Source: Amycolatopsis lexingtonensis (GTDB lineage: Bacteria; Actinomycetota; Actinomycetes; Mycobacteriales; Pseudonocardiaceae). Taken from it: a stretch of 64,000 nt of DNA. Numbering within the stretch: the first letter of the stretch is position 1; the number at the start of each line of letters is the position of its first letter. A program made the position numbers and the translations under genes. The notes beneath the pieces were generated by a model. That model saw nothing but the letters and a program-made list of their open reading frames with translations, had not been told where the DNA came from and did not search any database. Positions 1-7,394 of the stretch are shown piece after piece. Location: NCBI RefSeq assembly GCF_014873755.1, contig NZ_JADBEG010000001.1:6608501-6672500 (forward strand). Direction: 5' to 3'.

Positions 1-40
1 CGTAGCGGCGCGTCGCCTTGTCGTAGGTGATGGAAGCCAT
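1..40 (-). CDS. Sugar ABC transporter ATP-binding protein, 5' end only (MsiK/UgpC type)
   Basis: Only the first 13 codons lie in the window; they read MASITYDKATRRY. This matches the start of the UgpC/MsiK family of ATPases that power carbohydrate ABC importers, whose N-termini are usually of the form MA-x-[IV]-x-[YF]-x-x-[AV]-[TS]. The ATG at 40 follows the stop of the FGGY kinase gene by three bases. An AGGA Shine-Dalgarno sequence sits inside the kinase stop region, so the two are co-transcribed. The family call rests on 13 residues and on the operon context, so it is tentative. Confidence 0.55.
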   Translation of the reverse strand, partial: MASITYDKATRRY

Positions 41-43
41 CGG

Positions 44-1471
44 TCAGTCCTCTCCGAGATTCCGCCGGACCCCGTACGCCGCTTCGCGGGCTTCGAGGTG
101 GCGCTGCTGGATCCGGTGGCCCGCGGCGCGCTGCGCCTCGGTCGGCTCGTCCAGCTCGAGCGCTTTCTTGTTTCCTTGCCAGGACGGGGGTTCCGCACTG
201 GAAGTCAGGGCCCACGCCGCCTGCCGCGCCGCGCCGATGGCGACGTACTCGGCGACTTCGGGCAGCTGCACGGGCACGCCGAACACCAGCGGCGCGACCG
301 CGCGGACGGCGGCCGACTGCGCGCCACCCCCGATCAGCAGCACGCGGCGGACGTCGAGACCGTGCGCGCGGACCGCGTCGAGACCGGCGGCGAGGCCGCA
401 GAGCATGCCTTCGACGGCGCTGCGTGCGAGGTTCTGCGGGGTCATGTTGGCCCTGGTCAGGCCGATCAGCGAACCGGTGGCGCCGGGCAGGTTCGGCGTG
501 CGCTCGCCGTCCAGGTAGGGCAGGAACGTCAGGCCCTCGGCACCGGGCTCGCCGGCCAGGGCGAGCCGGTCGAACTCGCTCAGCGTCGCGCCGAGCATCG
601 ACGCCGTCGCGGTGAGGACGCGGGCGGCGTTGAGGGTGCAGGCCAGCGGCAGGAACCGGCCGGTGGCGTCGGCGAACCCGGCGACCTCGCCGGTGGCGTC
701 GGCCGCGCCGGTCTCGGCGACGCCGAACACCGTGCCGCTGGTGCCGAGCGAGACGACGACGTCCCCGGCGCGCAGTTCGAGCCCGAGCGCGGCGGCCATG
801 TTGTCGCCGGTGCCGGCGGAGACGAGCACGCCGTCCGCGGTGTGGCCGGCGGCGTCGGCCGGGCCGAGCACGGCGGGCAGCTCCGGCGTCCGGCCGCCGA
901 AGGCGTGGCTCAGCACGTCGAGGCGGTAGGCGTTGTCGGACGGCGAGAAGTAGCCGGTGCCGGAGGCGTCGCCGCGGTCGGTGACCGGGTCGCCGCCGGT
1001 GAGCTTCCAGGTCAGCCAGTCGTGCGGGAGCAGCACGCGCGCGACGCGGTCGGCCAGCTCGGGCTCGTGGTCGGCCAGCCAGCGCAGCTTCGTCACGGTG
1101 AAGCTGGCGACCGGCACCGAGCCGACGGACTTCGCCCAGACGGACGGCCCGCCGAGCTCCTCGATGAGGTCGAGTGCCGACTGCGCGGAACGGGTGTCGT
1201 TCCACAGCAGCGCGGGCCGGACGACCTCGCCGGCGTCGTCGAGGGTGACCATGCCGTGCTGCTGCCCGCCGACGCCGATGGCCTTGACGTCGTCGAGCAG
1301 GCCCTTCGTGGCTTCTTGGAAGGCGTCCCACCAGGCGGCGGGGTCGACCTCGGTGCCCTCGGGGTGCGGCGCGCGGCCGGTGCGGACGATCTCCCCGGTG
1401 GCGGCGTCGCACACGACGACCTTGGTCGACTGCGTGGACGAGTCGATGCCGGCGACCAGCTCAGCTGTCAT
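44..1471 (-). CDS. xylB: Xylulokinase-like FGGY carbohydrate kinase
   Basis: This 475-residue protein would phosphorylate a ketopentose or related polyol-derived sugar with ATP in the cytoplasm. The first phosphate-binding loop, [13 protein letters not shown], is at residues 8-20. The GGQQHGM substrate loop is near residue 67. [13 protein letters not shown] near residue 218 carries the likely catalytic Asp. SLGTSG and the adenosine-binding GGGAQS segment follow. Length is normal for XylB. The start overlaps the end of the upstream DeoR-type regulator gene by 11 bases, which suggests translational coupling. An ABC-transporter ATPase gene follows. The regulator and transporter context fits xylulose formed from xylitol, arabitol or xylose; the true substrate cannot be read from the sequence. 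Confidence 0.88.
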   Translation of the reverse strand: MTAELVAGIDSSTQSTKVVVCDAATGEIVRTGRAPHPEGTEVDPAAWWDAFQEATKGLLDDVKAIGVGGQQHGMVTLDDAGEVVRPALLWNDTRSAQSALDLIEELGGPSVWAKSVGSVPVASFTVTKLRWLADHEPELADRVARVLLPHDWLTWKLTGGDPVTDRGDASGTGYFSPSDNAYRLDVLSHAFGGRTPELPAVLGPADAAGHTADGVLVSAGTGDNMAAALGLELRAGDVVVSLGTSGTVFGVAETGAADATGEVAGFADATGRFLPLACTLNAARVLTATASMLGATLSEFDRLALAGEPGAEGLTFLPYLDGERTPNLPGATGSLIGLTRANMTPQNLARSAVEGMLCGLAAGLDAVRAHGLDVRRVLLIGGGAQSAAVRAVAPLVFGVPVQLPEVAEYVAIGAARQAAWALTSSAEPPSWQGNKKALELDEPTEAQRAAGHRIQQRHLEAREAAYGVRRNLGED

Positions 1472-2297
1472 AGGGCTGCCCCTCTGCGACGTGTTCGACG
1501 ATCTCGATCGCGGTGCCCGCGTTGAGCGCGGCCTCGATCTCCTCGGTGGGCGTGGCTTCGCCGGTGATCAACAGGTCGTAGTCGCCGACGTCGCCGTGCG
1601 CGTAGGTGGCGGTGCGGCCGAACTTCGAGTGGTCGACGACGAGGACGTTGTGGTTCGCGACCTTGAGGGCCGCCTTCTTGAGCTCGGCGTAGTCGCGGTC
1701 CGGGTGGAAGAGCCGCCCGACGGCGACCGCGGTGACCGAGACGAAGGCGACGTCGGCGCGGATCGAGTCGAGCAGGCCGAGCACCTCGGGGCCGGCGCAG
1801 GAGTCGTACTCGCGGGAGTAGCGGCCACCGGCGAGCACGACGTCGGCCCCGCCTTCGCCGAGGACACGCGCGGCCCGCAGGGAGTTGGTGACGACGGTGA
1901 GGCCGTCGATCTCCGCGAGCCGCTTGACCAGCGGGAGGAGGGTGGTGGAGTCGTCGACGAAGACGGTCTGCCCGGGGTGGACGTGCCGCGCGGCGGCCTC
2001 GCCGAGGGCGTCCTTCTCACCGCGGTGGAGGGTGTCGCCGAAGCGGGCGGCGGACTCGACGGTGAGCGCCGGGTAGGCCTCGACCTTGCCGCGGAGCTTG
2101 CGCAGGAGCCGGCGTTCGGCCAGGTCGTCGAGGTCGCGGTGCATGGTCATGAGGCTGACCTTGAAGCGCGCGGTCAGGTCGTCGATCCGCGCTTCGCCCT
2201 GCTCGATGACGTGGTCGAGGATCTCCTGCCGCCGCTGCTCGACGGCAGCATCGGACGGCCGGGTCTTCCGGTCTCCAGGTGCTGTGCCGCGGCTCAC
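1461..2297 (-). CDS. DeoR-family transcriptional regulator of the sugar kinase operon
   Basis: This 278-residue protein has an N-terminal DeoR helix-turn-helix at about residues 22-70 ([20 protein letters not shown], then [15 protein letters not shown]). The C-terminal DeoRC sensor domain has the FVDDSTT and [12 protein letters not shown] segments typical of the sugar-phosphate pocket. It leads an operon with the FGGY kinase and a sugar ABC ATPase. By family precedent it would repress this operon until a phosphorylated sugar binds. The GTG at 2297 is the longest plausible start; it has only a weak ribosome site, so a start slightly further in is possible. Confidence 0.85.
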   Translation of the reverse strand: MSRGTAPGDRKTRPSDAAVEQRRQEILDHVIEQGEARIDDLTARFKVSLMTMHRDLDDLAERRLLRKLRGKVEAYPALTVESAARFGDTLHRGEKDALGEAAARHVHPGQTVFVDDSTTLLPLVKRLAEIDGLTVVTNSLRAARVLGEGGADVVLAGGRYSREYDSCAGPEVLGLLDSIRADVAFVSVTAVAVGRLFHPDRDYAELKKAALKVANHNVLVVDHSKFGRTATYAHGDVGDYDLLITGEATPTEEIEAALNAGTAIEIVEHVAEGQPYDS

Positions 2298-2325
2298 ACG
2301 GCATTCTTACCAGATTTGGAGCCCG

Positions 2326-2350
2326 GAGTTAACAGAGAACTCGATAACTC
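2326..2350 (-). promoter_or_regulatory. Candidate operator upstream of the DeoR-type gene
   Basis: The leader of the regulator gene holds three copies of a GAGTT/AACTC half-site: 2326-2330, 2338-2342 and 2346-2350. The first two form an inverted repeat and the last two a direct repeat. DeoR proteins often bind repeated half-sites in front of their own operon, so this may be the operator. A TAAGAA element between it and the GTG could be part of the -10 region. There is no experimental support. Confidence 0.3.
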
Positions 2351-2364
2351 TTCTCAAGCGACGC

Positions 2365-2388
2365 CCGCACTTTCACGTGAAAGTGCGG
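2365..2388. repeat. Perfect 24-bp palindrome after nnr
   Basis: The sequence from 2365 to 2388 is a perfect palindrome with no spacer, with CACGTG at its core. It begins one base after the nnr stop codon. In RNA it would form a stem of about 10 bp with a tiny loop, so it may end nnr transcription. There is no U-tract after it. The perfect symmetry also fits a DNA-binding site or a dispersed intergenic repeat. Confidence 0.6.
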
Positions 2389-2389
2389 C

Positions 2390-3829
2390 TCAGGTCGTCA
2401 GGGAGCGGATGGCGCGGATGGCCTCCGGGATCGCGTGGACCAGGCCGGACGCCGAGGTCGGCGCGTTTTGGGCGGCGATCGCGCCGGCCAGCGAATGCAC
2501 GTGAGCCGCCATCGCCGCCGCCTGCCACGGGTCCAGGCCGGCCGCCAGCAGGGCGCCGACCAGGCCGGACAGGACGTCGCCCGAGCCCGCCGTCGCCAGC
2601 CAGGCGCCGTGCGGCTTGTTCAGCGCGACCCGGCCGTCCGGGGCCGCCACCACCGTGACGTGCCCCTTCAGCAGCACCACCGCGTCGTACTTCTTCGCCG
2701 CTTCGCGCGCCGCTGTCACACGGTCCGCTCCCGGCTTGCGGCCCATCAGGCGCTCGTACTCGCCCGCGTGCGGGGTCAGGACCAGCGGCGTGTCCGGGTC
2801 ACGGGCGTCGAGGACCTCCGGGGACTTCGCGATGATCGTCGTCGCGTCCGCGTCCGCGCAGACCGGGACGCCCTGGCCCAGCACGTGCCGCAGGACGTCG
2901 CGGCCGTCCGAGCCGGTGCCGATGCCCGGCCCGACCGCCCACGCCTGGACGCGGCCCGCGTCCGCGACCGTGCCGGTCGCGATGATCTCCGGCCACTGGG
3001 ACCGGACGACGTCGGCCGCGTGACCGGCGTAGCGCACCAGGCCCGAAGTCGCGCGCACCGCCGAGCCCGCCGCCAGCACCGCCGCGCCCGGGTACGTCGC
3101 CGAACCCGCCGCGATACCGACCACACCCTGGCTGTACTTGTCGTCCGCCGGGCCGGGCACCGGCCAGGCCGCGGCGACGTCCGCGACGTCGAACCGCCGC
3201 AGGTCCGGGTCGGTCAGCTCGAGGCCGATGTCGACGAGCACGACTTCACCGCACCACGACGGCGCGAGCGCGTGCACCGGCTTGAGCGCGCCGAAGGTCA
3301 CCGTGCGGGCCGCTTTCACCGCGGGGCCGTCGACCGCGCCGGTGTCCGGGTCGACGCCGCTGGGCAGGTCGACCGCGACGATCGGCGCTGCCACCAGCTC
3401 GACGAGCCGGGCCGCGTCCGGGCGCAGCGGGCCTTTGCCGGAAATCCCGACGATGCCGTCCACGACGACGTCGGCCTTCGCGATCCACTGTGGACCGTCC
3501 GCGGCGGGCACCGCCCGGCCGCCGGCCCGCTTCAACGCCTTGAGCCCGGCTTGGTGCGCCTTCTCGGGTTTGAGCAGGATCGCCGTCACGGCTACCCCGC
3601 GACGGCGCAGGAACGCCCCGGCCCAGAGCGCGTCGCCGCCGTTGTCGCCGGAGCCGGCCAGCAGCACCACCCGGCGTCCGGCGACACCGCCGGTGTGGTC
3701 TTCCAGGAAGTCGGCGATCTGCACGGCCAAGCCGAAGGACGCCCGCCGCATCAGCTCGCCTTCCGGCGTGACGGCGAACGCCCGTGCCTCCGCCTCGCGA
3801 ATCCGTTCCGTGGTCCAGATTCCCTGCAC
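2390..3829 (-). CDS. nnr: Bifunctional NAD(P)H-hydrate epimerase / ADP-dependent NAD(P)H-hydrate dehydratase
   Basis: This 479-residue YjeF-type enzyme repairs hydrated NADH and NADPH. The N-terminal half (about 1-215) is the epimerase, with its GSGDNGGDALWAGAFL loop near residue 59. The C-terminal half (about 225-479) is the dehydratase. That half shows LTPHAGEYERL, the KGHVTVV strand and the nucleotide-binding ATAGSGDVLSGLVGALLAAG segment with the catalytic Asp. Size and domain order are normal for a fused Nnr. It lies 15 bases downstream of glmS-strand neighbours only in map terms: glmS (3845-5707) is transcribed toward it and probably shares its transcript. Confidence 0.93.
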   Translation of the reverse strand: MQGIWTTERIREAEARAFAVTPEGELMRRASFGLAVQIADFLEDHTGGVAGRRVVLLAGSGDNGGDALWAGAFLRRRGVAVTAILLKPEKAHQAGLKALKRAGGRAVPAADGPQWIAKADVVVDGIVGISGKGPLRPDAARLVELVAAPIVAVDLPSGVDPDTGAVDGPAVKAARTVTFGALKPVHALAPSWCGEVVLVDIGLELTDPDLRRFDVADVAAAWPVPGPADDKYSQGVVGIAAGSATYPGAAVLAAGSAVRATSGLVRYAGHAADVVRSQWPEIIATGTVADAGRVQAWAVGPGIGTGSDGRDVLRHVLGQGVPVCADADATTIIAKSPEVLDARDPDTPLVLTPHAGEYERLMGRKPGADRVTAAREAAKKYDAVVLLKGHVTVVAAPDGRVALNKPHGAWLATAGSGDVLSGLVGALLAAGLDPWQAAAMAAHVHSLAGAIAAQNAPTSASGLVHAIPEAIRAIRSLTT

Positions 3830-3844
3830 GGCGAAGGCCTCCCG

Positions 3845-5707
3845 CTACTCGACAGTCACGGACTTCGCCAGGTTACGCGGCTTGTCGACGTCGTACCCGC
3901 GGGCGCGGGCGATCTCCGCGGCCAGCACCTGCAGCGGCACGGTGGACACCAGCGGCTGCAGCAGCGTCGGCACCGCGGGGACCTCGATGAGCTCGTCGGC
4001 GAACGGCCGGACGGTCTCGTCGCCCTCTTCGGCGATGACGATCGTGCGGGCGCCGCGCGCCTGGATCTCGCTGATGTTCGACACGAGCTTCGAGTGCAGC
4101 ACCGCGCGGCCCTTGGGCGAAGGCATCACGACGACGACCGGCAGGCCCTCTTCGATCAGCGCGATCGGGCCGTGCTTGAGCTCGCCGGCCGCGAAGCCCT
4201 CGGCGTGCATGTACGCGAGTTCCTTCAGCTTCAGCGCGCCTTCAAGGGCGACCGGGAAGCCGACGTGGCGGCCGAGGAACAGGATCGCCTTCGAGTCGGC
4301 GATCCGGCGGCCGAGGTCGCGGACCTGCTCCACTGTGGACAGTACCTTCTGGACGGCCGCGGGCATGGCCTCCAGCTCGGCGAACTCGCGGGCAACCTCG
4401 TCCGGGTACTTCGTGCCACGCGCCTGCGCGAGCGCCAAGCCGACAAGGTAGTTCGCCGCGATCTGGGCGAGGAACGCCTTCGTCGACGCGACCCCGATCT
4501 CGGGCCCGGCGTGGGTGTAGAGGACGGCGTCGGACTCGCGCGGGATCTGCGCGCCGTTGGTGTTGCAGACGGCGAGGACGCGCGCCTTCTGCTCACGCGC
4601 GTGCCGGACGGCTTCGAGCGTGTCCGCGGTCTCGCCGGACTGGGACACGGCGACGACCAGCGTGTCGCGGTCCAGCACCGGGTCGCGGTAGCGGAACTCG
4701 GACGCCAGCTCGACCTCGACCGGCAGCCGCGTCCAGTGCTCGATGGCGTACTTCGCGACCAGGCCGGAGTGGTAGGCCGACCCGCAGGCGACGACGAAGA
4801 CCTTGTCGACGTCGCGCAGGTCCTGGTCGGAGATGCGCTGCTCGTCGAGGATGATGCGGCCGGACTCGAAGTGCCCGCGCAGCGTGTTCGCCAGCGCCTC
4901 GGGCTGTTCCTCGATCTCCTTGAGCATGAAGTACTCGTGGCCGCCCTTTTCGGCGGCGGAGAGGTCCCAGTCCACGGTGAACGGCTTGGCCTGGGCGGCG
5001 TCGCCGTGGAAGTCCCGGACGTCGTAGCCCTCGCGCGTGATGACGACGAGCTGGTCCTGCCCGAGCTCGACGGCCTCGCGCGTGTGCTCGATGAACGCGG
5101 CGACGTCGGAGGCCACGAAGTGCTCCCCGTCCCCGACCCCGACGACCAGCGGCGACGACCGGCGCGCGGCCACGATCGTGTCGGGCTCGTCGGCGTGCGT
5201 CACGACCAGCGTGAAGGCACCTTCGAGGCGGCGGCAGACGGCGGCGACGCTCGCGGCGAGGTCACCCTTGGTGTCCCCGTCGGCGTAGGCGCGGGCGACG
5301 AGGTGCGCGGCGGTCTCGCTGTCGGTGTCGCTGGCCATCTCGACCCCGTCGGCCTCGAGCTCGGCGCGCAGCGCGGCGAAGTTCTCGATGATGCCGTTGT
5401 GCACGATGGCGACGCGCTGGGAGGCGTCCCGGTGCGGGTGCGAGTTGCGGTCGACGGGCGCGCCGTGGGTCGCCCAGCGGGTGTGCCCCATGCCGGCGGT
5501 CCCGGCGAAGGCGTCCCGCCCGACCTCGTCGAGCTCGGCTTCCAGGTTCGCCAGCCGGCCCGCCTTGCGCTCGACGGTCAGCCCGCCGGCGCCGTCGAGG
5601 ACCGCGACCCCGGCCGAGTCGTAACCGCGGTACTCCATGCGACGGAGCCCGCCGAGGACGACGTCCAGAGCCGGGCGGTGCCCGACATATCCCACGATTC
5701 CACACAC
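3845..5707 (-). CDS. glmS: Glutamine-fructose-6-phosphate aminotransferase (isomerizing)
   Basis: GlmS converts fructose-6-phosphate and glutamine to glucosamine-6-phosphate, the first committed step to UDP-GlcNAc. I place the start at the GTG at 5707 because the protein must begin with Met-Cys-Gly-Ile (CGIVGYVG), where Cys becomes the N-terminal nucleophile. The frame stays open about 106 codons further upstream, but that part is repeat-rich intergenic DNA. This gives 620 residues: a class II glutaminase domain (about 1-225), two SIS domains (the first with SQSGETADTLEA) and the C-terminal NLAKSVTVE tail. No glmS ribozyme is visible upstream. Confidence 0.95.
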   Translation of the reverse strand: MCGIVGYVGHRPALDVVLGGLRRMEYRGYDSAGVAVLDGAGGLTVERKAGRLANLEAELDEVGRDAFAGTAGMGHTRWATHGAPVDRNSHPHRDASQRVAIVHNGIIENFAALRAELEADGVEMASDTDSETAAHLVARAYADGDTKGDLAASVAAVCRRLEGAFTLVVTHADEPDTIVAARRSSPLVVGVGDGEHFVASDVAAFIEHTREAVELGQDQLVVITREGYDVRDFHGDAAQAKPFTVDWDLSAAEKGGHEYFMLKEIEEQPEALANTLRGHFESGRIILDEQRISDQDLRDVDKVFVVACGSAYHSGLVAKYAIEHWTRLPVEVELASEFRYRDPVLDRDTLVVAVSQSGETADTLEAVRHAREQKARVLAVCNTNGAQIPRESDAVLYTHAGPEIGVASTKAFLAQIAANYLVGLALAQARGTKYPDEVAREFAELEAMPAAVQKVLSTVEQVRDLGRRIADSKAILFLGRHVGFPVALEGALKLKELAYMHAEGFAAGELKHGPIALIEEGLPVVVVMPSPKGRAVLHSKLVSNISEIQARGARTIVIAEEGDETVRPFADELIEVPAVPTLLQPLVSTVPLQVLAAEIARARGYDVDKPRNLAKSVTVE

Positions 5708-6039
5708 GCGCACCAGCCTAACGAGGGATGTTCTCCGCGCTGATGGGGTCCGGAAAGGGGAGTTGACCTGGGAAGATACGGGCTGTCGTGGTCCGGACCA
5801 ATGTGCTGTCACCCACACGGGTACCGGGCCGCGGGTGGAGCGCCCCAATGTGGCGTTGGTTGCGTCAGACGCACCCAATGTGGCGTTCGGTGCGTCTGAC
5901 GCACCGAACGCCACATTGGGGCGCTTGGGGCGGGCGCGCGGGCGCGGCGGAGCGGAGCGAGCGAGCGGCGCAGCGGCGGGATGCGGCGCGCCCGGGGCGG
6001 CGGCGCGCCGCTCGCGGGCGGGCACAGTAGGGTTCGGCC
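5708..6039. other. Divergent intergenic region glmS / hydrolase
   Basis: This 332-bp gap must hold the promoters of both divergent genes. Its main feature is the palindromic repeat at 5844-5920. From 5925 to 6025 it is a run of GC-only-like sequence (GCG/CGG rich) without recognisable genes. No clear -35/-10 pair was found. Confidence 0.6.
5844..5920. repeat. 47-bp palindrome plus adjacent degenerate direct copy
   Basis: Positions 5874-5896 and 5898-5920 are perfect 23-bp inverted arms around a single T; each arm begins CCCAATGTGGCGTTCGG. A degenerate direct copy of the arm lies at 5844-5873, starting with CCCAATGTGGCG. It lies about 170 bases upstream of the glmS start and about 120 upstream of the hydrolase start. 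The structure would form a very stable hairpin or cruciform. It looks like a dispersed intergenic repeat rather than a promoter. Confidence 0.85.
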
Positions 6040-6864
6040 ATGGCCAGCAAGCCCAAGCAGCTGCTCGCGGAGTTGACGCACCCGGGTCCGCACGAGGTCC
6101 TGCGGGGTGATCTTGCCCTGGTCGGGCTGCCCGGTGTGGTGTTCACGCCGCGGGCCGGGCTCGGCCTTCCCGCCATTGCCTTCGGGCACGGGTGGTTGCA
6201 GCCGCCGCACCAGTATCGGCAGCTGTTGCAGCACCTTGCCAGCTGGGGCATCGTCGCCGCCGCGCCGGCTACCCAAAAGGGGCCGCTGCCGTCGCACCGG
6301 TTGCTCGCCGCCGATCTGCTGACCACCCTCGACGTCGTCACCACCGTGCGGCTCGGGCCGGATGGCATCAGCGTCGATCCCGGCAAGCTGGGGCTCGCCG
6401 GGCACTCGACCGGGGGTGGCTCGGCCGTGCTCGCCGCGGCGCAGGACGCGCAGGCCGAGCACCCGCGGATCCGTGCGGTCGCCACCATCACCGCCGCGCA
6501 GACGCTGCCGCCGGCGCACGAGGCCGCCCGGGCCATCACCGTGCCCGGGATGCACCTCGCCGCGGACGGGGACCTGGTCGCGCCGGCCGTCGGGCACGCC
6601 GAAGCCATCGCGAACGGCTGGGGTGGCGACGACGTCCAGCTGCGGCTGCTCGGCAAGGCCTCGCACCTGGGCGTCACCGAGGGCAGGCACTGGTCGCAGC
6701 TGATCATGCACGGCAAGCCGCACCGCGGGACGCAGCAGCTGACCCGCGCGCTGTTCACCGCCTTCTTCCTGACGCACCTGACCGGCACCGACAAGTACCG
6801 GCCGCTGCTCGAGGCGGACGTCAAGCGCGCCCCGATCGAGCGCGAGGAAGAACCCGCGCACTGA
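6040..6864 (+). CDS. Alpha/beta-hydrolase (dienelactone hydrolase / chlorophyllase-like)
   Basis: This 274-residue protein has the alpha/beta-hydrolase layout. There is an oxyanion-side strand (PAIAFGHGW), the nucleophile elbow GHSTGG at about residues 125-130, an acid in AADGDLV near residue 174, and the catalytic His in KASHLGV near residue 210. No signal peptide is evident, so it is probably cytoplasmic. Family relatives cleave esters or dienelactones; the substrate is unknown. It is transcribed alone and ends at a strong hairpin shared with the convergent gene downstream. Confidence 0.8.
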   Translation: MASKPKQLLAELTHPGPHEVLRGDLALVGLPGVVFTPRAGLGLPAIAFGHGWLQPPHQYRQLLQHLASWGIVAAAPATQKGPLPSHRLLAADLLTTLDVVTTVRLGPDGISVDPGKLGLAGHSTGGGSAVLAAAQDAQAEHPRIRAVATITAAQTLPPAHEAARAITVPGMHLAADGDLVAPAVGHAEAIANGWGGDDVQLRLLGKASHLGVTEGRHWSQLIMHGKPHRGTQQLTRALFTAFFLTHLTGTDKYRPLLEADVKRAPIEREEEPAH

Positions 6865-6869
6865 CGCGG

Positions 6870-6897
6870 AAAGGGCCCGGCCGGAGCCGGGCCCTTT
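6870..6897. terminator. Bidirectional hairpin terminator
   Basis: AAAGGGCCCGGC (6870-6881) pairs perfectly with GCCGGGCCCTTT (6886-6897) around a CGGA loop. It lies between the stops of two convergent genes. The A and T bases at the arm ends give short U-tracts on both strands. Confidence 0.85.
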
Positions 6898-6898
6898 C

Positions 6899-7375
6899 TC
6901 ACACCAGCCAGCTGGTGCTGGAGAAATCGTCTTCGTCGTCCGGCTGCCGGGCGTGCCGGCCCCGCCGCGGCGGCTCCGGTGCCGAAGGGGCCGGGGGTTC
7001 CGGTACCGGCTCGGGACGCGGGGCGACCGCGGCCGGCACCGGCGCCGGCGTTCCGTAGCTCGGCGTCGGGTACGCCGTGTAGCCGGTGTCCGCTTCTTCG
7101 TCCTGGACGCCGAACTCCATCAGCGACTCGCGGGACTTGTCGGCCAGCGTCTTCTCCGTCGCCCAGCCACCCGCGCTCTGCTTGCGCTTGTTGAGCTCGT
7201 CCATGTGCTCGGCGTACTTCTGCGCGGCACCCATCTCCCGCTTCAGGCCTTCGCGCGCCTCGGCGGTGGCCTCGGCGACACGGCGTTCGCGCAGCCCCCG
7301 CTGCTCGTCCTGCTCCCGCGCCGCGGCCTCCATCGTCGAGATCGCCGCGCGATACCGGTCTTCGGCGCTGCTCAT
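6899..7375 (-). CDS. Helical protein with acidic DEDDFS tail, ESX-associated hypothetical
   Basis: I do not recognise a family for this 158-residue protein. Residues 1-90 are charged and probably helical or coiled-coil (rich in E, R, A and K). Residues 100-140 form a Pro/Ala/Glu-rich linker. The end is RHARQPDDEDDFSSTSWLV. The acidic tail plus Phe-Ser resembles the end of the 115-residue protein at 18525-18872 in the ESX-4 operon. It is the last of three same-strand genes whose first two encode WXG-like and large ESX-substrate-like proteins. A chaperone or substrate-adaptor role for type VII secretion is inference from context. Confidence 0.75.
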   Translation of the reverse strand: MSSAEDRYRAAISTMEAAAREQDEQRGLRERRVAEATAEAREGLKREMGAAQKYAEHMDELNKRKQSAGGWATEKTLADKSRESLMEFGVQDEEADTGYTAYPTPSYGTPAPVPAAVAPRPEPVPEPPAPSAPEPPRRGRHARQPDDEDDFSSTSWLV

Positions 7376-7394
7376 CGGCCCTCCTCAGCCCTCG

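Noticed and set aside
2435..5743. A very long plus-strand open frame (about 1100 codons) opposite nnr and glmS.
   Set aside because: It is antisense to two well-supported genes, has Arg/Ala/Gly/Asp-only composition and no ribosome site or domain. High GC with GC-rich third positions routinely opens such frames.
3845..6025. A 726-codon version of glmS starting about 106 codons upstream.
   Set aside because: GlmS needs Cys directly after the initiator Met; the extra part consists of the intergenic palindrome and low-complexity codons.
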